Notes under the pieces: generated by a model
Told to the model about the DNA's origin: nothing
Database searches by the model: none
The model's input: only the letters and a program-made list of their open reading frames with translations
Part shown: piece by piece, positions 1 to 7,570 of the stretch
How the letters are laid out: every line of letters starts with the position of its first letter
Position numbering within the stretch: position 1 is the stretch's first letter
Source: CAYPZL01 sp964415045
Lineage (GTDB): Bacteria; Planctomycetota; Phycisphaerae; Sedimentisphaerales; Anaerobacaceae
Assembly (NCBI GenBank): GCA_964415045.1
Contig: CAYPZL010000091.1
Location: forward strand, 1-22,173
Direction: 5' to 3'
DNA: 22,173 nucleotides
Program-made: the position numbers and the translations under genes

Positions 1-157
1 ACATCAAAGGACTTACGAAAATCGCAGCATGAAAATCACGCACAAAAAACAAGAAGCTGAAGGATTGTAGTACGGAAGTACCCAAAAACCGGATGAGCCC
101 CAATTCGCCCCCCGCCACCTGCGCAGACACCCCGGCATGCACGTCTCATCCGAAACC

Positions 158-259
158 CTGTAGGGGCCCCGGCGCGCCGGGGTGCCTGCCCGCCTCCTCG
201 ATGGCTATCGGGTGTTGGGCACGGGCAACCAGGGCAACCACAGGGGGTTGCCCCTACAG
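158..259. repeat. Nested palindromic intergenic repeat (REP-like)
   Basis: A 10-bp inverted repeat, CTGTAGGGGC at 158-167 and GCCCCTACAG at 250-259, bounds about 100 bp. Inside it lies a perfect 16-bp palindrome, CCCCGGCGCGCCGGGG at 167-182, and a second inverted pair GGGCAACC / GGTTGCCC close to the right end. The whole stretch can fold into one long arm with internal hairpins. It has no protein-like reading frame. Elements ending in a GTAGGGGCAACC-type sequence are common in bacterial intergenic DNA; membership of a named family is inference. The rest of 1-421 shows only the promoter listed next. Confidence 0.5.
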
Positions 260-332
260 ACGCGCGCGGCCCTGTGCCTCCCAAACCGGCAACGGCCGGA
301 GATATCCCACAAGAAGGACGCACGCACAAGGC

Positions 333-361
333 TTGACAGGGCCCCGGGGCGCCTCTATTCT
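333..361 (+). promoter_or_regulatory. Sigma70-type promoter for the MNT gene
   Basis: TTGACA at 333-338 is a perfect -35 box, followed after exactly 17 bp by TATTCT at 356-361 (4 of 6 matches to TATAAT). Transcription would start near 368, about 54 nt before the MNT start codon. Confidence 0.5.
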
Positions 362-421
362 TCATACCAGTCAGCGAAACGTGTCGCCGGAAACTGCAAC
401 CTCGGAGAAACGAACGTATCC

Positions 422-712
422 ATGACGCTCAGACAACTCATCGAAGAAAAGCGAGACGAAATATTACGTCTTGCTGTCAAACACGGGGCGCGAAACGTTC
501 GGCTGTTCGGCTCCGTTGCCCGCGGTGAGGACCGACCCGACAGCGACGTGGACTTTCTGGTGGAGGCGGGGCCGACGACAAGCTCATGGTTTCCCGCAGG
601 GCTCATCCTCGATCTCGAGGAGACGCTCGGCAGACGCGTCGAAATCGTCACGGACCGGGGCCTCAACCCGTACCTCCGTGACCAGGTGCTTCGCGAGGCC
701 ATCCCCCTATGA
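422..712 (+). CDS. MNT-domain nucleotidyltransferase (MntA-type antitoxin)
   Basis: A 96-residue minimal nucleotidyltransferase. The signature GSVARGEDRPDSDVDFLV (residues about 34-51) contains the G-S-x-A-R-G turn and the paired D-x-D of the catalytic metal site, typical of the MNT family. The size is normal for this family. MNT proteins paired with HEPN ribonucleases act as antitoxins by adding AMP to a HEPN tyrosine. I start at ATG 422 because homology-like sequence begins there (MTLRQLIEEKRDEIL); the open frame continues upstream but is not protein-like. No strong ribosome site is visible, although GGAG lies about 14 nt upstream. The stop overlaps an ATG by the arrangement ATGA (709-712), the usual coupling to a HEPN gene, but that partner is broken after eight codons. 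Confidence 0.8.
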   Translation: MTLRQLIEEKRDEILRLAVKHGARNVRLFGSVARGEDRPDSDVDFLVEAGPTTSSWFPAGLILDLEETLGRRVEIVTDRGLNPYLRDQVLREAIPL

Positions 713-732
713 AAGACGACACCGCCTATTTG
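709..732 (+). pseudogene. HEPN toxin gene stub (first eight codons)
   Basis: Starting at the ATG that overlaps the MNT stop, the frame reads MKDDTAYL, which matches the usual N-terminus of HEPN proteins encoded next to MNT genes. After residue 8 the similarity ends in this frame and in the neighbouring ones, and this frame stops at codon 29. The sequence then runs into the 3' end of the opposite-strand AbiGi-like gene (stop at 767). No later HEPN segment, such as the R-x4-6-H motif, was found between 732 and 1665. The gene has therefore probably been cut by a deletion or replacement. Eight residues are short evidence, so the call rests mainly on the position and the ATGA overlap. Confidence 0.4.
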
Positions 733-766
733 CCGTCAAATCGTCCAACAGAAAACGGACCGACAC

Positions 767-1543
767 TCAGAATATCTCGATATCATCCTTGCTGAAACCT
801 GCAAGCCTGGCAATGATCTGCTCAAGACCCCAGTCTGCGTCCACACATTTTACCGAACGATCTTGGCTCTTCGCCAAATCTTCGAACGTACTGTGATCGT
901 TATCCGGACAGATGAGGATCACATGATGGGGCAACTTAAAAGAGCCCACGTGGCGCCACTCTCGTTCCCACCAGAATTCCTTTCGGTAGAACTTGGCCCC
1001 GTTGCCTGTTCCCATCTGCTCAATGAAAGGCGCAATCTTTGCAAAAGGGGTATCATCAAAATTCAACGAGGCAATCGCACTATCTCGCAACCTGTCGATC
1101 TCTCTTGTCAGCCAGGCATGACCAGGAGTCTGGTCAACGTACCACACTGGGTTGACGCCCTTCTTTCGGGCCAGTTTCTTCGTAATTGCCACTCCATACG
1201 GAGCAAGATCGCGACTTCTTCCCTTGATTGTGCCGAGCAAGAGGTGCAGGTATTCCAGGGGAGTCTCGGTAAAACAGACACATTTCTGCGAATTTCCTGG
1301 CTGACCGGCCTTTTCTAGTTCCTTCACCGCCGTACCGAATGGGTTTCTGGCTTGGATTCCCCAAGATTGGACAATCGATTTCAACTGATCCTTCGCCGAT
1401 TTCCCGCTGTCGTCTCGCGTCAGGTGTACTATGAAAGTACTCAAATCGGAACGGCGCGATAGCACCGTTCGGATATCAACCCCTTCTCCGTTCGAGGATT
1501 CCTGCGGTGCAGCGCAAATGGCAGCTTCAGTCGCGGTATTCAT
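767..1543 (-). CDS. AbiGi-like putative abortive-infection protein
   Basis: A 258-residue protein. Visible landmarks are FIVHLTRD (about 37-44), CFTETPLEYLH (about 90-100), a YGVAITKK segment followed by NPVWY (about 116-135), and EREWRHVG (about 193-200). This pattern of an early H-x-T/L, a central C-F-T-E-x-P-L, a YG-x-x-I block and a late E-W-R resembles the AbiGi/DUF2971-like group linked to phage abortive infection; I assign it from memory of those motifs. A longer frame opens at a GTG at 1591, but I start at ATG 1543 because AGGTGAG lies just upstream. The gene has visibly lower GC than hypF and the sulfatases, suggesting recent acquisition. It is convergent with the MNT gene and 122 nt downstream of hypF on the same strand. 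Function unproven. Confidence 0.5.
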   Translation of the reverse strand: MNTATEAAICAAPQESSNGEGVDIRTVLSRRSDLSTFIVHLTRDDSGKSAKDQLKSIVQSWGIQARNPFGTAVKELEKAGQPGNSQKCVCFTETPLEYLHLLLGTIKGRSRDLAPYGVAITKKLARKKGVNPVWYVDQTPGHAWLTREIDRLRDSAIASLNFDDTPFAKIAPFIEQMGTGNGAKFYRKEFWWEREWRHVGSFKLPHHVILICPDNDHSTFEDLAKSQDRSVKCVDADWGLEQIIARLAGFSKDDIEIF

Positions 1544-1665
1544 CGTCTCACCTGGATCGTCGAAGTTAAAGACTCTCCCCTCTACATGCACAATGGCTAT
1601 GAACCCGACTCTACATCGGATAGATTGGGGGGCAACTTTAACTGCGAGGAGGACAGGGCTATACT

Positions 1666-3975
1666 TCAGGGCACGGATTCAATAAGGCGGGCGGCGATGG
1701 CGGCCTGGCCGAGGGCGATGCCTCCGTCGTTTGCGGGGACGGCGCGGTTCAGTAATACGGTGAAACGTTCTTCTTGCAGGCGCTCGACGAGGCGATTGAG
1801 GAGATAGCGGTTACAGAAGACGCCGCCGCTCAAGGCCACGACCTCCAGGCGCGTTCTTTCTCGGGCCTTTTGAGTCAAGGCCAGCAGCGCCTCGGCCAGT
1901 GTATTATGAAACCTCGCTGAGACCATTCCAGGCGAGATGTCGCGTTTCACATCCGCGACGATCCCGCGCAGCATCCTGCGCAGGTCTAATTGCAGCGGTC
2001 TATCGCCGGCTTCCTGCAAATCGAACTCGTAGGCGTCGGCACAATCTGCATCCGCGACGGACTCGAGCGCCATCGGCAGTTGCGCGTCGAAATGATTGTA
2101 CGAGCCCAGGCCCAGACAGGCCGCGACCGCGTCAAAGACTCGACCGAGGCTCGACGTGTTCACGGCGTTGACGCGCTTTTCGATCTGTTCGAGGATGAAA
2201 CGCAGCTTCTTTTCGTCCGGCTCGATCCGCTGCAATAGCCACTGAAGATCCGCCAGCGCGAATTCGTCCCCGTATGCGTGTTTCAGCAGACTCAAGGCGG
2301 GTCGAATTGCCTCCTTGCTGGCCTTGTCCCCACCGGCCAGCGGATAGTAGGCTAAGTGTGCGAATCGCTCGAACTGCGTCAAAGAGGCGATCATGCATTC
2401 GCATCCCCAGATGGCGCCGTCGGTGCCGTACCCGGTCCCGTCGCACTCCAGGCCGATCACCGGCCCGCTTCGCCCGTGCTCGGCCAGGACCGAGGCGATA
2501 TGCGCCCAGTGATGCTGGACCTCGATGACGCGCGCGCCCGGAAGCGAGCTCGCGTATCGCCTGGACAGATAGCCCGGATGCATGTCGCAGACTACCACTT
2601 TCGGCTCGACCTCGAACAGTCCGGCCAGGTGCTCGGCGGACCGAACGTAATGATGGTAGACCTCCGCGTCCTCCAGGTCGCCGATGTGCTCGCTCAGAAT
2701 GAGCTGATTCTGCTTTGCAAAACAAAAGGCGTTCTTCATGTCCGGGCCGGCCGCGAAAATATCCTGCGGCGAAGAGGTCTCCATGAGAATGGGCGTCGGA
2801 ACGTACCCGCGCGCGCGTCGCAACAGCGCGGGACCGCCGGCGACGAAATGCACGATCGAATCGTCAACCTGCCGATAGATCTCGCGATCGTGCATGAGGA
2901 AGGCGTCCGCCACGTCCCCGAGCCGCTCCAGCGCCCGTTCGTTCTTGCAGATGAGCGGCTCGTCGGAGATGTTCGCGCTGGTCATCACCAGAACGTCAAG
3001 GCCCTCGGCGAACAGCAGGTAATGCAGCGGCGCGTAACACAGCATGAAGCCGAACGTGCTGATGCCCTCGGCCACGGAAGGGCCAATCGCAGCGCCGGGC
3101 CTCTTCGGCAGCAGGACGATGGGACTCTGGGGACTCGTCAGCGTCGCCTCGGCAGCATCGTCCACGCGGGCGTACTTGCGTACCGTTTCCAGCGAAGCCG
3201 CCATTAGCGCGAAAGGCTTGTGGTCGCGCCGCTTGCGCCGGCGCAGGCGCTGTACGGCCTGTTCGTTCAGCGCGTCGCAGGCTAAGTGAAATCCGCCGAC
3301 GCCTTTGATCGCCACGATTTTGCCCGCGCGCAGCAGCTTCCCCGTCTCGGCAATAGCCTCGTCATTTCCGCTTTGCAGGGTCGCGCCGGCCGGGTCGGTG
3401 AGCCGGATACGGGGTCCGCATTGCGGACACGCCACCGGCTGGGCGTGAAAGCGCCGGTCCGTCACATCGGCGTACTGCTCCGCGCAGCGCTCGCACATTT
3501 GGAACACGGACATCGTGGTGTTGGGCCGGTCGTAGGGGATCGTTTTGACGATGGAGTATCGCGGCCCGCAGTTAGTGCAGTTGATGAAAGGATAGCGGTA
3601 CCGAAAGTCCCGCGCGTCCCTCAATTCGGCCAGGCAATCGGCGCAGGTGGCGATATCGGCGGTCACCCGCGAGAGAGCCGTGCCCTCGGAGTCACTTCTC
3701 TCGATGGTGAAACCCGCCTCGCTTTGCCGCAGCTCGACAGCGACCGCCCGGCACGATTGAATCTCCGCCAGGGGAGGCTTGTCCGGGCCCGATTGCAGGC
3801 GGGCCACAAACGCATCGATCTGCTCTTTCGGGCCCTGAAGCTCGACCGTAACACCCCGCGTATCGTTCCAGACGGTTCCGGTAAGCCCGAGGGCCCGTGC
3901 CAGCCGGTACACCGCGGGCCGAAAGCCCACGCCCTGGACCTGCCCGGTTATCTCAATACGCTGTCTTTCAATCAA
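1666..3975 (-). CDS. hypF: Carbamoyltransferase HypF, [NiFe]-hydrogenase maturation
   Basis: A complete 769-residue HypF. It uses carbamoyl phosphate and ATP to make carbamoyl-adenylate and passes the carbamoyl group to HypE, the source of the cyanide ligands of [NiFe]-hydrogenases. Domains in order are acylphosphatase (VQGVGFRP at 13-20), two zinc fingers (C111/C114/C133/C136 and C161/C164/C183/C186), a YrdC-like domain (about 205-390, with KPFALMA and MTSANISDEP), and a Kae1-like C-terminal domain with metal-binding HHWAH at 488-492 and DGTGYGTDG at 512-520. All key residues are present. The start is TTG at 3975, supported by AGGAAAGGG eight bases upstream; no ATG is nearby. No hypA-E or hydrogenase gene lies in this window. 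A MITE-like element sits 29 bp upstream of the start codon, inside the presumed leader or promoter. Confidence 0.96.
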   Translation of the reverse strand: MIERQRIEITGQVQGVGFRPAVYRLARALGLTGTVWNDTRGVTVELQGPKEQIDAFVARLQSGPDKPPLAEIQSCRAVAVELRQSEAGFTIERSDSEGTALSRVTADIATCADCLAELRDARDFRYRYPFINCTNCGPRYSIVKTIPYDRPNTTMSVFQMCERCAEQYADVTDRRFHAQPVACPQCGPRIRLTDPAGATLQSGNDEAIAETGKLLRAGKIVAIKGVGGFHLACDALNEQAVQRLRRRKRRDHKPFALMAASLETVRKYARVDDAAEATLTSPQSPIVLLPKRPGAAIGPSVAEGISTFGFMLCYAPLHYLLFAEGLDVLVMTSANISDEPLICKNERALERLGDVADAFLMHDREIYRQVDDSIVHFVAGGPALLRRARGYVPTPILMETSSPQDIFAAGPDMKNAFCFAKQNQLILSEHIGDLEDAEVYHHYVRSAEHLAGLFEVEPKVVVCDMHPGYLSRRYASSLPGARVIEVQHHWAHIASVLAEHGRSGPVIGLECDGTGYGTDGAIWGCECMIASLTQFERFAHLAYYPLAGGDKASKEAIRPALSLLKHAYGDEFALADLQWLLQRIEPDEKKLRFILEQIEKRVNAVNTSSLGRVFDAVAACLGLGSYNHFDAQLPMALESVADADCADAYEFDLQEAGDRPLQLDLRRMLRGIVADVKRDISPGMVSARFHNTLAEALLALTQKARERTRLEVVALSGGVFCNRYLLNRLVERLQEERFTVLLNRAVPANDGGIALGQAAIAARLIESVP

Positions 3976-4003
3976 GGATTCGACCCTTTCCTGCTCACTC
4001 AGA

Positions 4004-4178
4004 GAACTTCTGCAAAATGGAGATTAGGCCTATATTCTTCAAGGAAATCGTTGGTGTGATTTCCTTGAAGACGGAATTTACACACCAATGCGCAAGGCAC
4101 CTACGTCTTCGGGAGGCAGAATTACGAAGAAGATTTTTCCTCCCTAAAGCAAGCCTAATCTCCATTTTGCAGAAGTTC
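4004..4178. mobile_element. MITE-like non-autonomous element, copy 1
   Basis: A 175-bp element with 28-bp terminal inverted repeats, 4004-4031 and 4151-4178, with one mismatch. It encodes nothing. A 14-bp perfect inner hairpin lies at 4036-4049 / 4058-4071, and a second, imperfect one begins GGGAGG at 4111 and ends CCTCCC at about 4144, so the element can fold as a three-way junction. A second copy lies at 10638-10804: the 161-bp cores align without a gap with about 19 differences counted by eye. TCACT occurs at 3995-3999 and again at 4181-4185 and may be a target duplication, but it does not abut the inverted repeats exactly. The transposase that would move it is not in this window. Confidence 0.8.
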
Positions 4179-4299
4179 CGTCACTTACTACTAGCGCCGA
4201 TGGACGCGCGGAGTTTCCGATATCACACGAATCACGGAACCAACGGAGTCTAATCCCGGCGCCGGAGGCCGCAAGCCCAAAATCCTTCGTAAAAAGTGC

Positions 4300-4328
4300 T
4301 TGCCCGCCGCCCGGTTCTCTGGTAGGAT
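4300..4328 (+). promoter_or_regulatory. Likely promoter of tRNA-Ala
   Basis: TTGCCC at 4300-4305 and TAGGAT at 4323-4328 are separated by exactly 17 bp, each with 4 of 6 consensus bases. The tRNA begins 11 bases after the -10 box, a fitting distance for a short leader. Confidence 0.4.
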
Positions 4329-4338
4329 TGAATCAAAC

Positions 4339-4411
<73 letters not shown>

Positions 4412-4566
4412 TTCCTCCGGAGTGGAACCGTCCCCCCGAACGTGTTGCAGCAGAATTGCGGCACGGTCTCGGGGTCCGCGCACCGGCGGCTGGAGCGGTC
4501 CGGAGACGCGTCACAGGCCGGGTATGACAGCTCCGGCGACGATTCGTTTCGCTCTGGATCGGCCGG

Positions 4567-5040
4567 TCAGGGCAGGAAAGCGACGCCGAGACCATCCATC
4601 GCCCGAAACGCCCCGACAATCCTTAGCTCGGCCCGCACGGCATCTTCGTGCTTGCCAAAGGAATAGGCAAAAGGCCAGGTCTCCGTCGGCCCGATGTTGG
4701 TGTAGGAGGCGGGATAGAAATGGCCCACCGCCAAGAGCCGCCCGTCGCTGTCGCGCAGCGAGGCCTGGAGTTCCACGCCTTTGGCGCCCAGGCCGGTGTT
4801 TTTGACCTCACCGACAACGTACACCCTGTCGTACTCGTCGCGCCGGGCACGAAAATCCAGCACAGTAAAGCCCTCCCGCTCCAGGCGAACGGCGGATTCG
4901 GCGCCATCGATGGCGGCCCCGGCCAGGTCGCTGCCGGCGCAGGCGGCCTTATCGCCGGCCCGGCCCGGCCACCAACTCCTGCAGCCGGCCCAAAACAGCA
5001 GAACGAACCCCAGAAGTGCAATCAAAACGAGCTTCTTCAT
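4567..5040 (-). CDS. Small FxLYD-type lipoprotein
   Basis: A 157-residue predicted lipoprotein. MKKLVLIALLGFVLLFWAGC is a positive n-region, a hydrophobic core and a lipobox with Cys20. The mature part contains VYVVGEVKNTG, then ASLRDSDGRLLAVGHFYPAS and IGPTETWPF, the pattern of the FxLYD beta-sandwich domain found in many secreted bacterial proteins. It would be anchored in a membrane facing the periplasm; the molecular role is unknown. An open frame extends upstream to 5205, but ATG 5040 has the strong ribosome site GGAAGGGG just before it and begins the signal peptide. A consensus-like promoter lies at 5177-5205. It appears to be a single-gene unit. Confidence 0.75.
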   Translation of the reverse strand: MKKLVLIALLGFVLLFWAGCRSWWPGRAGDKAACAGSDLAGAAIDGAESAVRLEREGFTVLDFRARRDEYDRVYVVGEVKNTGLGAKGVELQASLRDSDGRLLAVGHFYPASYTNIGPTETWPFAYSFGKHEDAVRAELRIVGAFRAMDGLGVAFLP

Positions 5041-5176
5041 CACCCCTTCCTTTCCCTCAATCCGCGTATGCGACCGCACAAACAGCGCAAGGTCCGCCAT
5101 GCACGATGACTCCGGTAAAACCTCCGTGCTTTTGGCAGGTCCGCCGAAGCGACCTGCACTGGCTCTCCAGATCATT

Positions 5177-5205
5177 ATTATCGGTTTTCCGCCCCCTCTT
5201 GTCAA
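5177..5205 (-). promoter_or_regulatory. Strong sigma70-type promoter for the lipoprotein gene
   Basis: Read on the minus strand, a perfect TTGACA (5205-5200) is followed after exactly 17 bp by GATAAT (5182-5177), 5 of 6 matches to the -10 consensus. Transcription would start near 5170, giving a leader of about 130 nt before the ATG at 5040. Confidence 0.6.
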
Positions 5206-5264
5206 GGTGCGCCGCGGACAACGGCTGGCCGCGCCGACCTCGCAAAAATACGTATTTCCCCTAA

Positions 5265-5293
5265 TTGATGACCCGTCTTTGTTGACCTATACT
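5265..5293 (+). promoter_or_regulatory. Promoter pointing into a gene-free region
   Basis: TTGATG at 5265-5270 and TATACT at 5288-5293 are separated by exactly 17 bp and match consensus at 4/6 and 5/6. Transcription would begin near 5300 and enter a 0.8-kb stretch without a convincing reading frame, pointing to an RNA product. It is back to back with the lipoprotein promoter, 60 bp away. Confidence 0.5.
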
Positions 5294-5299
5294 GCCGCT

Positions 5300-5480
5300 C
5301 CGTGTCATCACGACAGGCAGGACGGAGCACCGCCGCCGCAGGATCCCAGAGCTGGCGCCCCTTGGGGCTGAGGAAGGAAAGGCGGTGCTCCATTCTCCAC
5401 GAAGGTCTCCATTGCGATCGGGCCCTGAGAGAACCATCTTATGGAACAGGCGTTTGCCGACGCGCTGATGTAGACACCAG
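5300..5480 (+). ncRNA. Candidate structured RNA A (unidentified)
   Basis: Just after the promoter at 5265-5293, GGAGCACCGCC (5324-5334) and GGCGGTGCTCC (5381-5391) form an 11-bp perfect stem enclosing a smaller hairpin GCCCC-TT-GGGGC. Further hairpins follow: CCAT-CTT-ATGG near 5434, and a bulged CAGGCGT / ACGCGCTG near 5449-5470. No tmRNA, RNase P, SRP or 6S signature was recognised. Open frames across here are low in protein character. The 3' end is not clear, so the end given is only the limit of visible structure. It could also be an untranslated leader of nothing in particular. Confidence 0.3.
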
Positions 5481-5846
5481 TTCTGAGAATTTGAGAAAAA
5501 AATCTCCGGGCCCTGCCGCCGGCCGCCAGGACGGTCCGGGGCAGGACGCTCTTGAGCTGCGCAGCCTCATCGGCATACGCGCGGGAGGAGTCATTTTCCG
5601 GCCTCCAGCAAAAAAAATCTCTCGCACGCTGCGGCGCAGTTATCGGGGCCAAGCCAGGCAATCTGCTCAGCGCAGGCCGGTCGCTGCGGTGCACCGGGGC
5701 GCGAGACTGCACAAGCTGGCTCGGAGGCATATCTTTTCGCCGGTCCTGCCCCTTAACTGTATTGATAAGCCTGATTCGCCTGGCTCGAAAAAGTCTCAAG
5801 AGAATCCGCTTGACATGCCGATGCAGGGAAACGTGAGCTAAAATGA

Positions 5847-6078
5847 GTGGCTCTAAGCCAAAGGCCGGCAAGGTCCTCTTAGCCTGAAATTGCGCCGCCT
5901 ATCTCGAGTTCGCAGACATGTCAGACCATACTAGGGGCCGCGCGAAGGACGGCTAGGAACAAAAAGGAAAGAGCCACAAATAACTCAGTTGTGCCCCTGT
6001 GAAGTAGCAGGCGAGTATTGTAAAGGATGAGAGAGAACATTCAGAATACCCTCGTCCTGCCGCACAGGGGCTCTTTTT
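5847..6078 (+). ncRNA. Candidate structured RNA B with its own terminator
   Basis: GTGGCTCT at 5847-5854 pairs perfectly with AGAGCCAC at 5970-5977 and encloses a domain with further pairings, for example TAGCC with GGCTA. A second long hairpin at 5993-6071 follows and ends in a T run. Both neighbouring protein genes lie on the minus strand, so a plus-strand transcript here cannot be their leader and would be a free-standing RNA. GAGCC (5971-5975) could instead pair with GGCTC (6069-6073), giving an alternative fold. TTGACA (5810) and TAAAAT (5839) precede it, but their 23-bp spacing is too long for a normal promoter. The class was not recognised. Confidence 0.35.
5993..6078 (+). terminator. 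Long stem-loop with T run
   Basis: GCCCCTGTG (5993-6001) pairs with CACAGGGGC (6063-6071). Inside, GCAGG-CGAG (6007-6015) pairs with CTCG-T-CCTGC (6051-6060), followed by TATT/AATA. TCTTTTT comes directly after the stem at 6072-6078. The minus strand has no T run on its side of the stem, so this acts, if at all, on plus-strand transcripts. It is much longer than a normal intrinsic terminator and may be part of the RNA's own structure. Confidence 0.5.
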
Positions 6079-6141
6079 CTACGCCCACGCCGGAGCAACA
6101 TCCCAAATTCACGCCAGCCAACCGCCATCGCCTTGTCCAGA

Positions 6142-7527
6142 CTACCGCGACGGCTTAACCTGCTCCTCCCAGCGGTGTAGCAGTTCTTTCATGCGTAAGG
6201 CGGTTTCGGGCCGCTTCTCGATCAAGTTGACGCGCTCGGCCGGGTCCGCCTGCAAATCGAAGAGATACTCCTCGCACCGGTCTCCATCGAACAAGGCGAT
6301 GTACTTGATCGCGCCGTCGCGGACGGCCTTGCGGGTCCGCTCTCCCCTGCGCGCCCGCCAGAACAGGGTGCGATCTTCCACAGGCCGGCCCTGCTCCACG
6401 TGCCGCAGGAGATCGACGCCGTCGAACGGCCGCTCGGTCGGCATCGGCGCCCCGGCCACACGAACGATCGACCGGGAGAAATCCATCGTGAGGCAGGCCT
6501 GCGCCGAAACCGCCCCGCGAGGCAGCACGCCGGGCCATTTCACCACACAAGGCACGCGAATTCCGCCTTCGAACAGGTTCCCCTTGTAGCCGGAGAACGG
6601 CGCATTCCTTCCCGTGCGATTGGCCCCGTTGTCGCTCATGAAGATCACCAGCGTGTTCCGGGCCACACCCGCGTTCTGCAAAGCCCTCAGGATCGCCCCG
6701 ACGCCGGCGTCCAGACGCTCGACCATGGCGACAAACGTCTCGCGTGAGCCCTTGTTGTAGTCCTCCTGGGGCACCGGATCGGGCCGCTTATCCCCGGGCC
6801 CCTGGTATGGCGTGTGCGGCGCGGTGAAGGCCGTGTAAAGAAAAAACGGACGCGAACGGTTACGCCCGATAAAATCAACGGCTTCTTCAGTGATCAAGTC
6901 GGTGAGATAGCCTTCGCGCTCGATCTTGCGTCCGTTGCGGTAGAGGGCGTTTTCGCTGGTGTATTCGCAGTGATGGAAGTAATCCACCGCCCCGCCGACG
7001 GGGCCGAACCAGTAGTCGAAGCCATGATTCGCCGGGAAGAACTTGGGCTCATAGCCGAGATGCCATTTGCCGCAGATCCCGGTGGCGTAGCCGACCGATT
7101 TGAGCCGGCGGGCAATAGAGGTCTCGGACGCCGGCAGGCCGAGGTCATGGCTTTCTCTGAGCCGGACGGCGTCGTCATACCTCCCGACGTTTCCGATTCC
7201 CAGAGCGCATTCGAGCCCGCCGACGCGCTGCTGGTACCGGCCGGTCAACAGGGCCGTCCGCGTCGGCGTGCACTCGGGCGCGTTGGCGTAGAACGTCGTG
7301 AAACGCACACCATCGGCGGCGATTCGGTCGATATTGGGCGTGCGAATGTCCTCGCAGCCGTAACAGCCGAGGTCCCCGTACCCCAGGTCGTCGGCCATGA
7401 TCAGGACGATATTGGGCCGGCCCGCTGCGCTTTGGCCAACACTGCGACAGCCGCCGAGCCCGGCCAAAGCCGACGCCAATCCACAACTTCGCACCAAAAA
7501 ACCGCGTCGCGTGAGCACTTCTGCCAT
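6142..7527 (-). CDS. Tat-exported sulfatase (formylglycine type)
   Basis: A 461-residue type I sulfatase, which hydrolyses sulfate esters, here most likely on polysaccharides. LTRRGFLVR (5-13) is a twin-arginine motif, and LAGLGGC ending at Cys27 is a lipobox-like site, so it is probably exported folded and possibly lipid-anchored. NIVLIMADDLGYGDLG (39-54) supplies the metal-binding Asp pair. C86-T-P-T-R90 is the C-x-P-x-R site whose cysteine is converted to formylglycine. CGKWHLGY and MSDNGAN provide the remaining active-site residues. Start: the frame opens at a GTG at 7557, but ATG 7527 has AGGAAGG at a good distance and places the Tat motif correctly. It is divergent from the oxidoreductase at 7678, with about 150 bp shared between them. 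Confidence 0.92.
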   Translation of the reverse strand: MAEVLTRRGFLVRSCGLASALAGLGGCRSVGQSAAGRPNIVLIMADDLGYGDLGCYGCEDIRTPNIDRIAADGVRFTTFYANAPECTPTRTALLTGRYQQRVGGLECALGIGNVGRYDDAVRLRESHDLGLPASETSIARRLKSVGYATGICGKWHLGYEPKFFPANHGFDYWFGPVGGAVDYFHHCEYTSENALYRNGRKIEREGYLTDLITEEAVDFIGRNRSRPFFLYTAFTAPHTPYQGPGDKRPDPVPQEDYNKGSRETFVAMVERLDAGVGAILRALQNAGVARNTLVIFMSDNGANRTGRNAPFSGYKGNLFEGGIRVPCVVKWPGVLPRGAVSAQACLTMDFSRSIVRVAGAPMPTERPFDGVDLLRHVEQGRPVEDRTLFWRARRGERTRKAVRDGAIKYIALFDGDRCEEYLFDLQADPAERVNLIEKRPETALRMKELLHRWEEQVKPSR

Positions 7528-7570
7528 GCCAAAGCCCTTCCTGTCTTCCCACAACACTTTCGCTTCCGCC

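Noticed and set aside
733..900. Continuation of HEPN by a simple frameshift after codon 8
   Set aside because: The neighbouring frame (LRQIVQQKTDRHSEYLDIIL) keeps one or two plausible residues but no HEPN motif, and it is soon the antisense of the AbiGi-like gene.
5810..5844. TTGACA and TAAAAT as a promoter for RNA B
   Set aside because: The spacing is 23 bp, far from the 16-18 bp that sigma70-type promoters need.
5308..5871. Minus- and plus-strand open frames of 180-190 residues in the 5.3-5.9 kb gap
   Set aside because: Both are low in protein character, overlap each other on opposite strands, and have no ribosome site.
5300..6080. Known housekeeping RNAs (tmRNA, RNase P, SRP RNA, 6S)
   Set aside because: None of their conserved core sequences was recognised in either candidate RNA.
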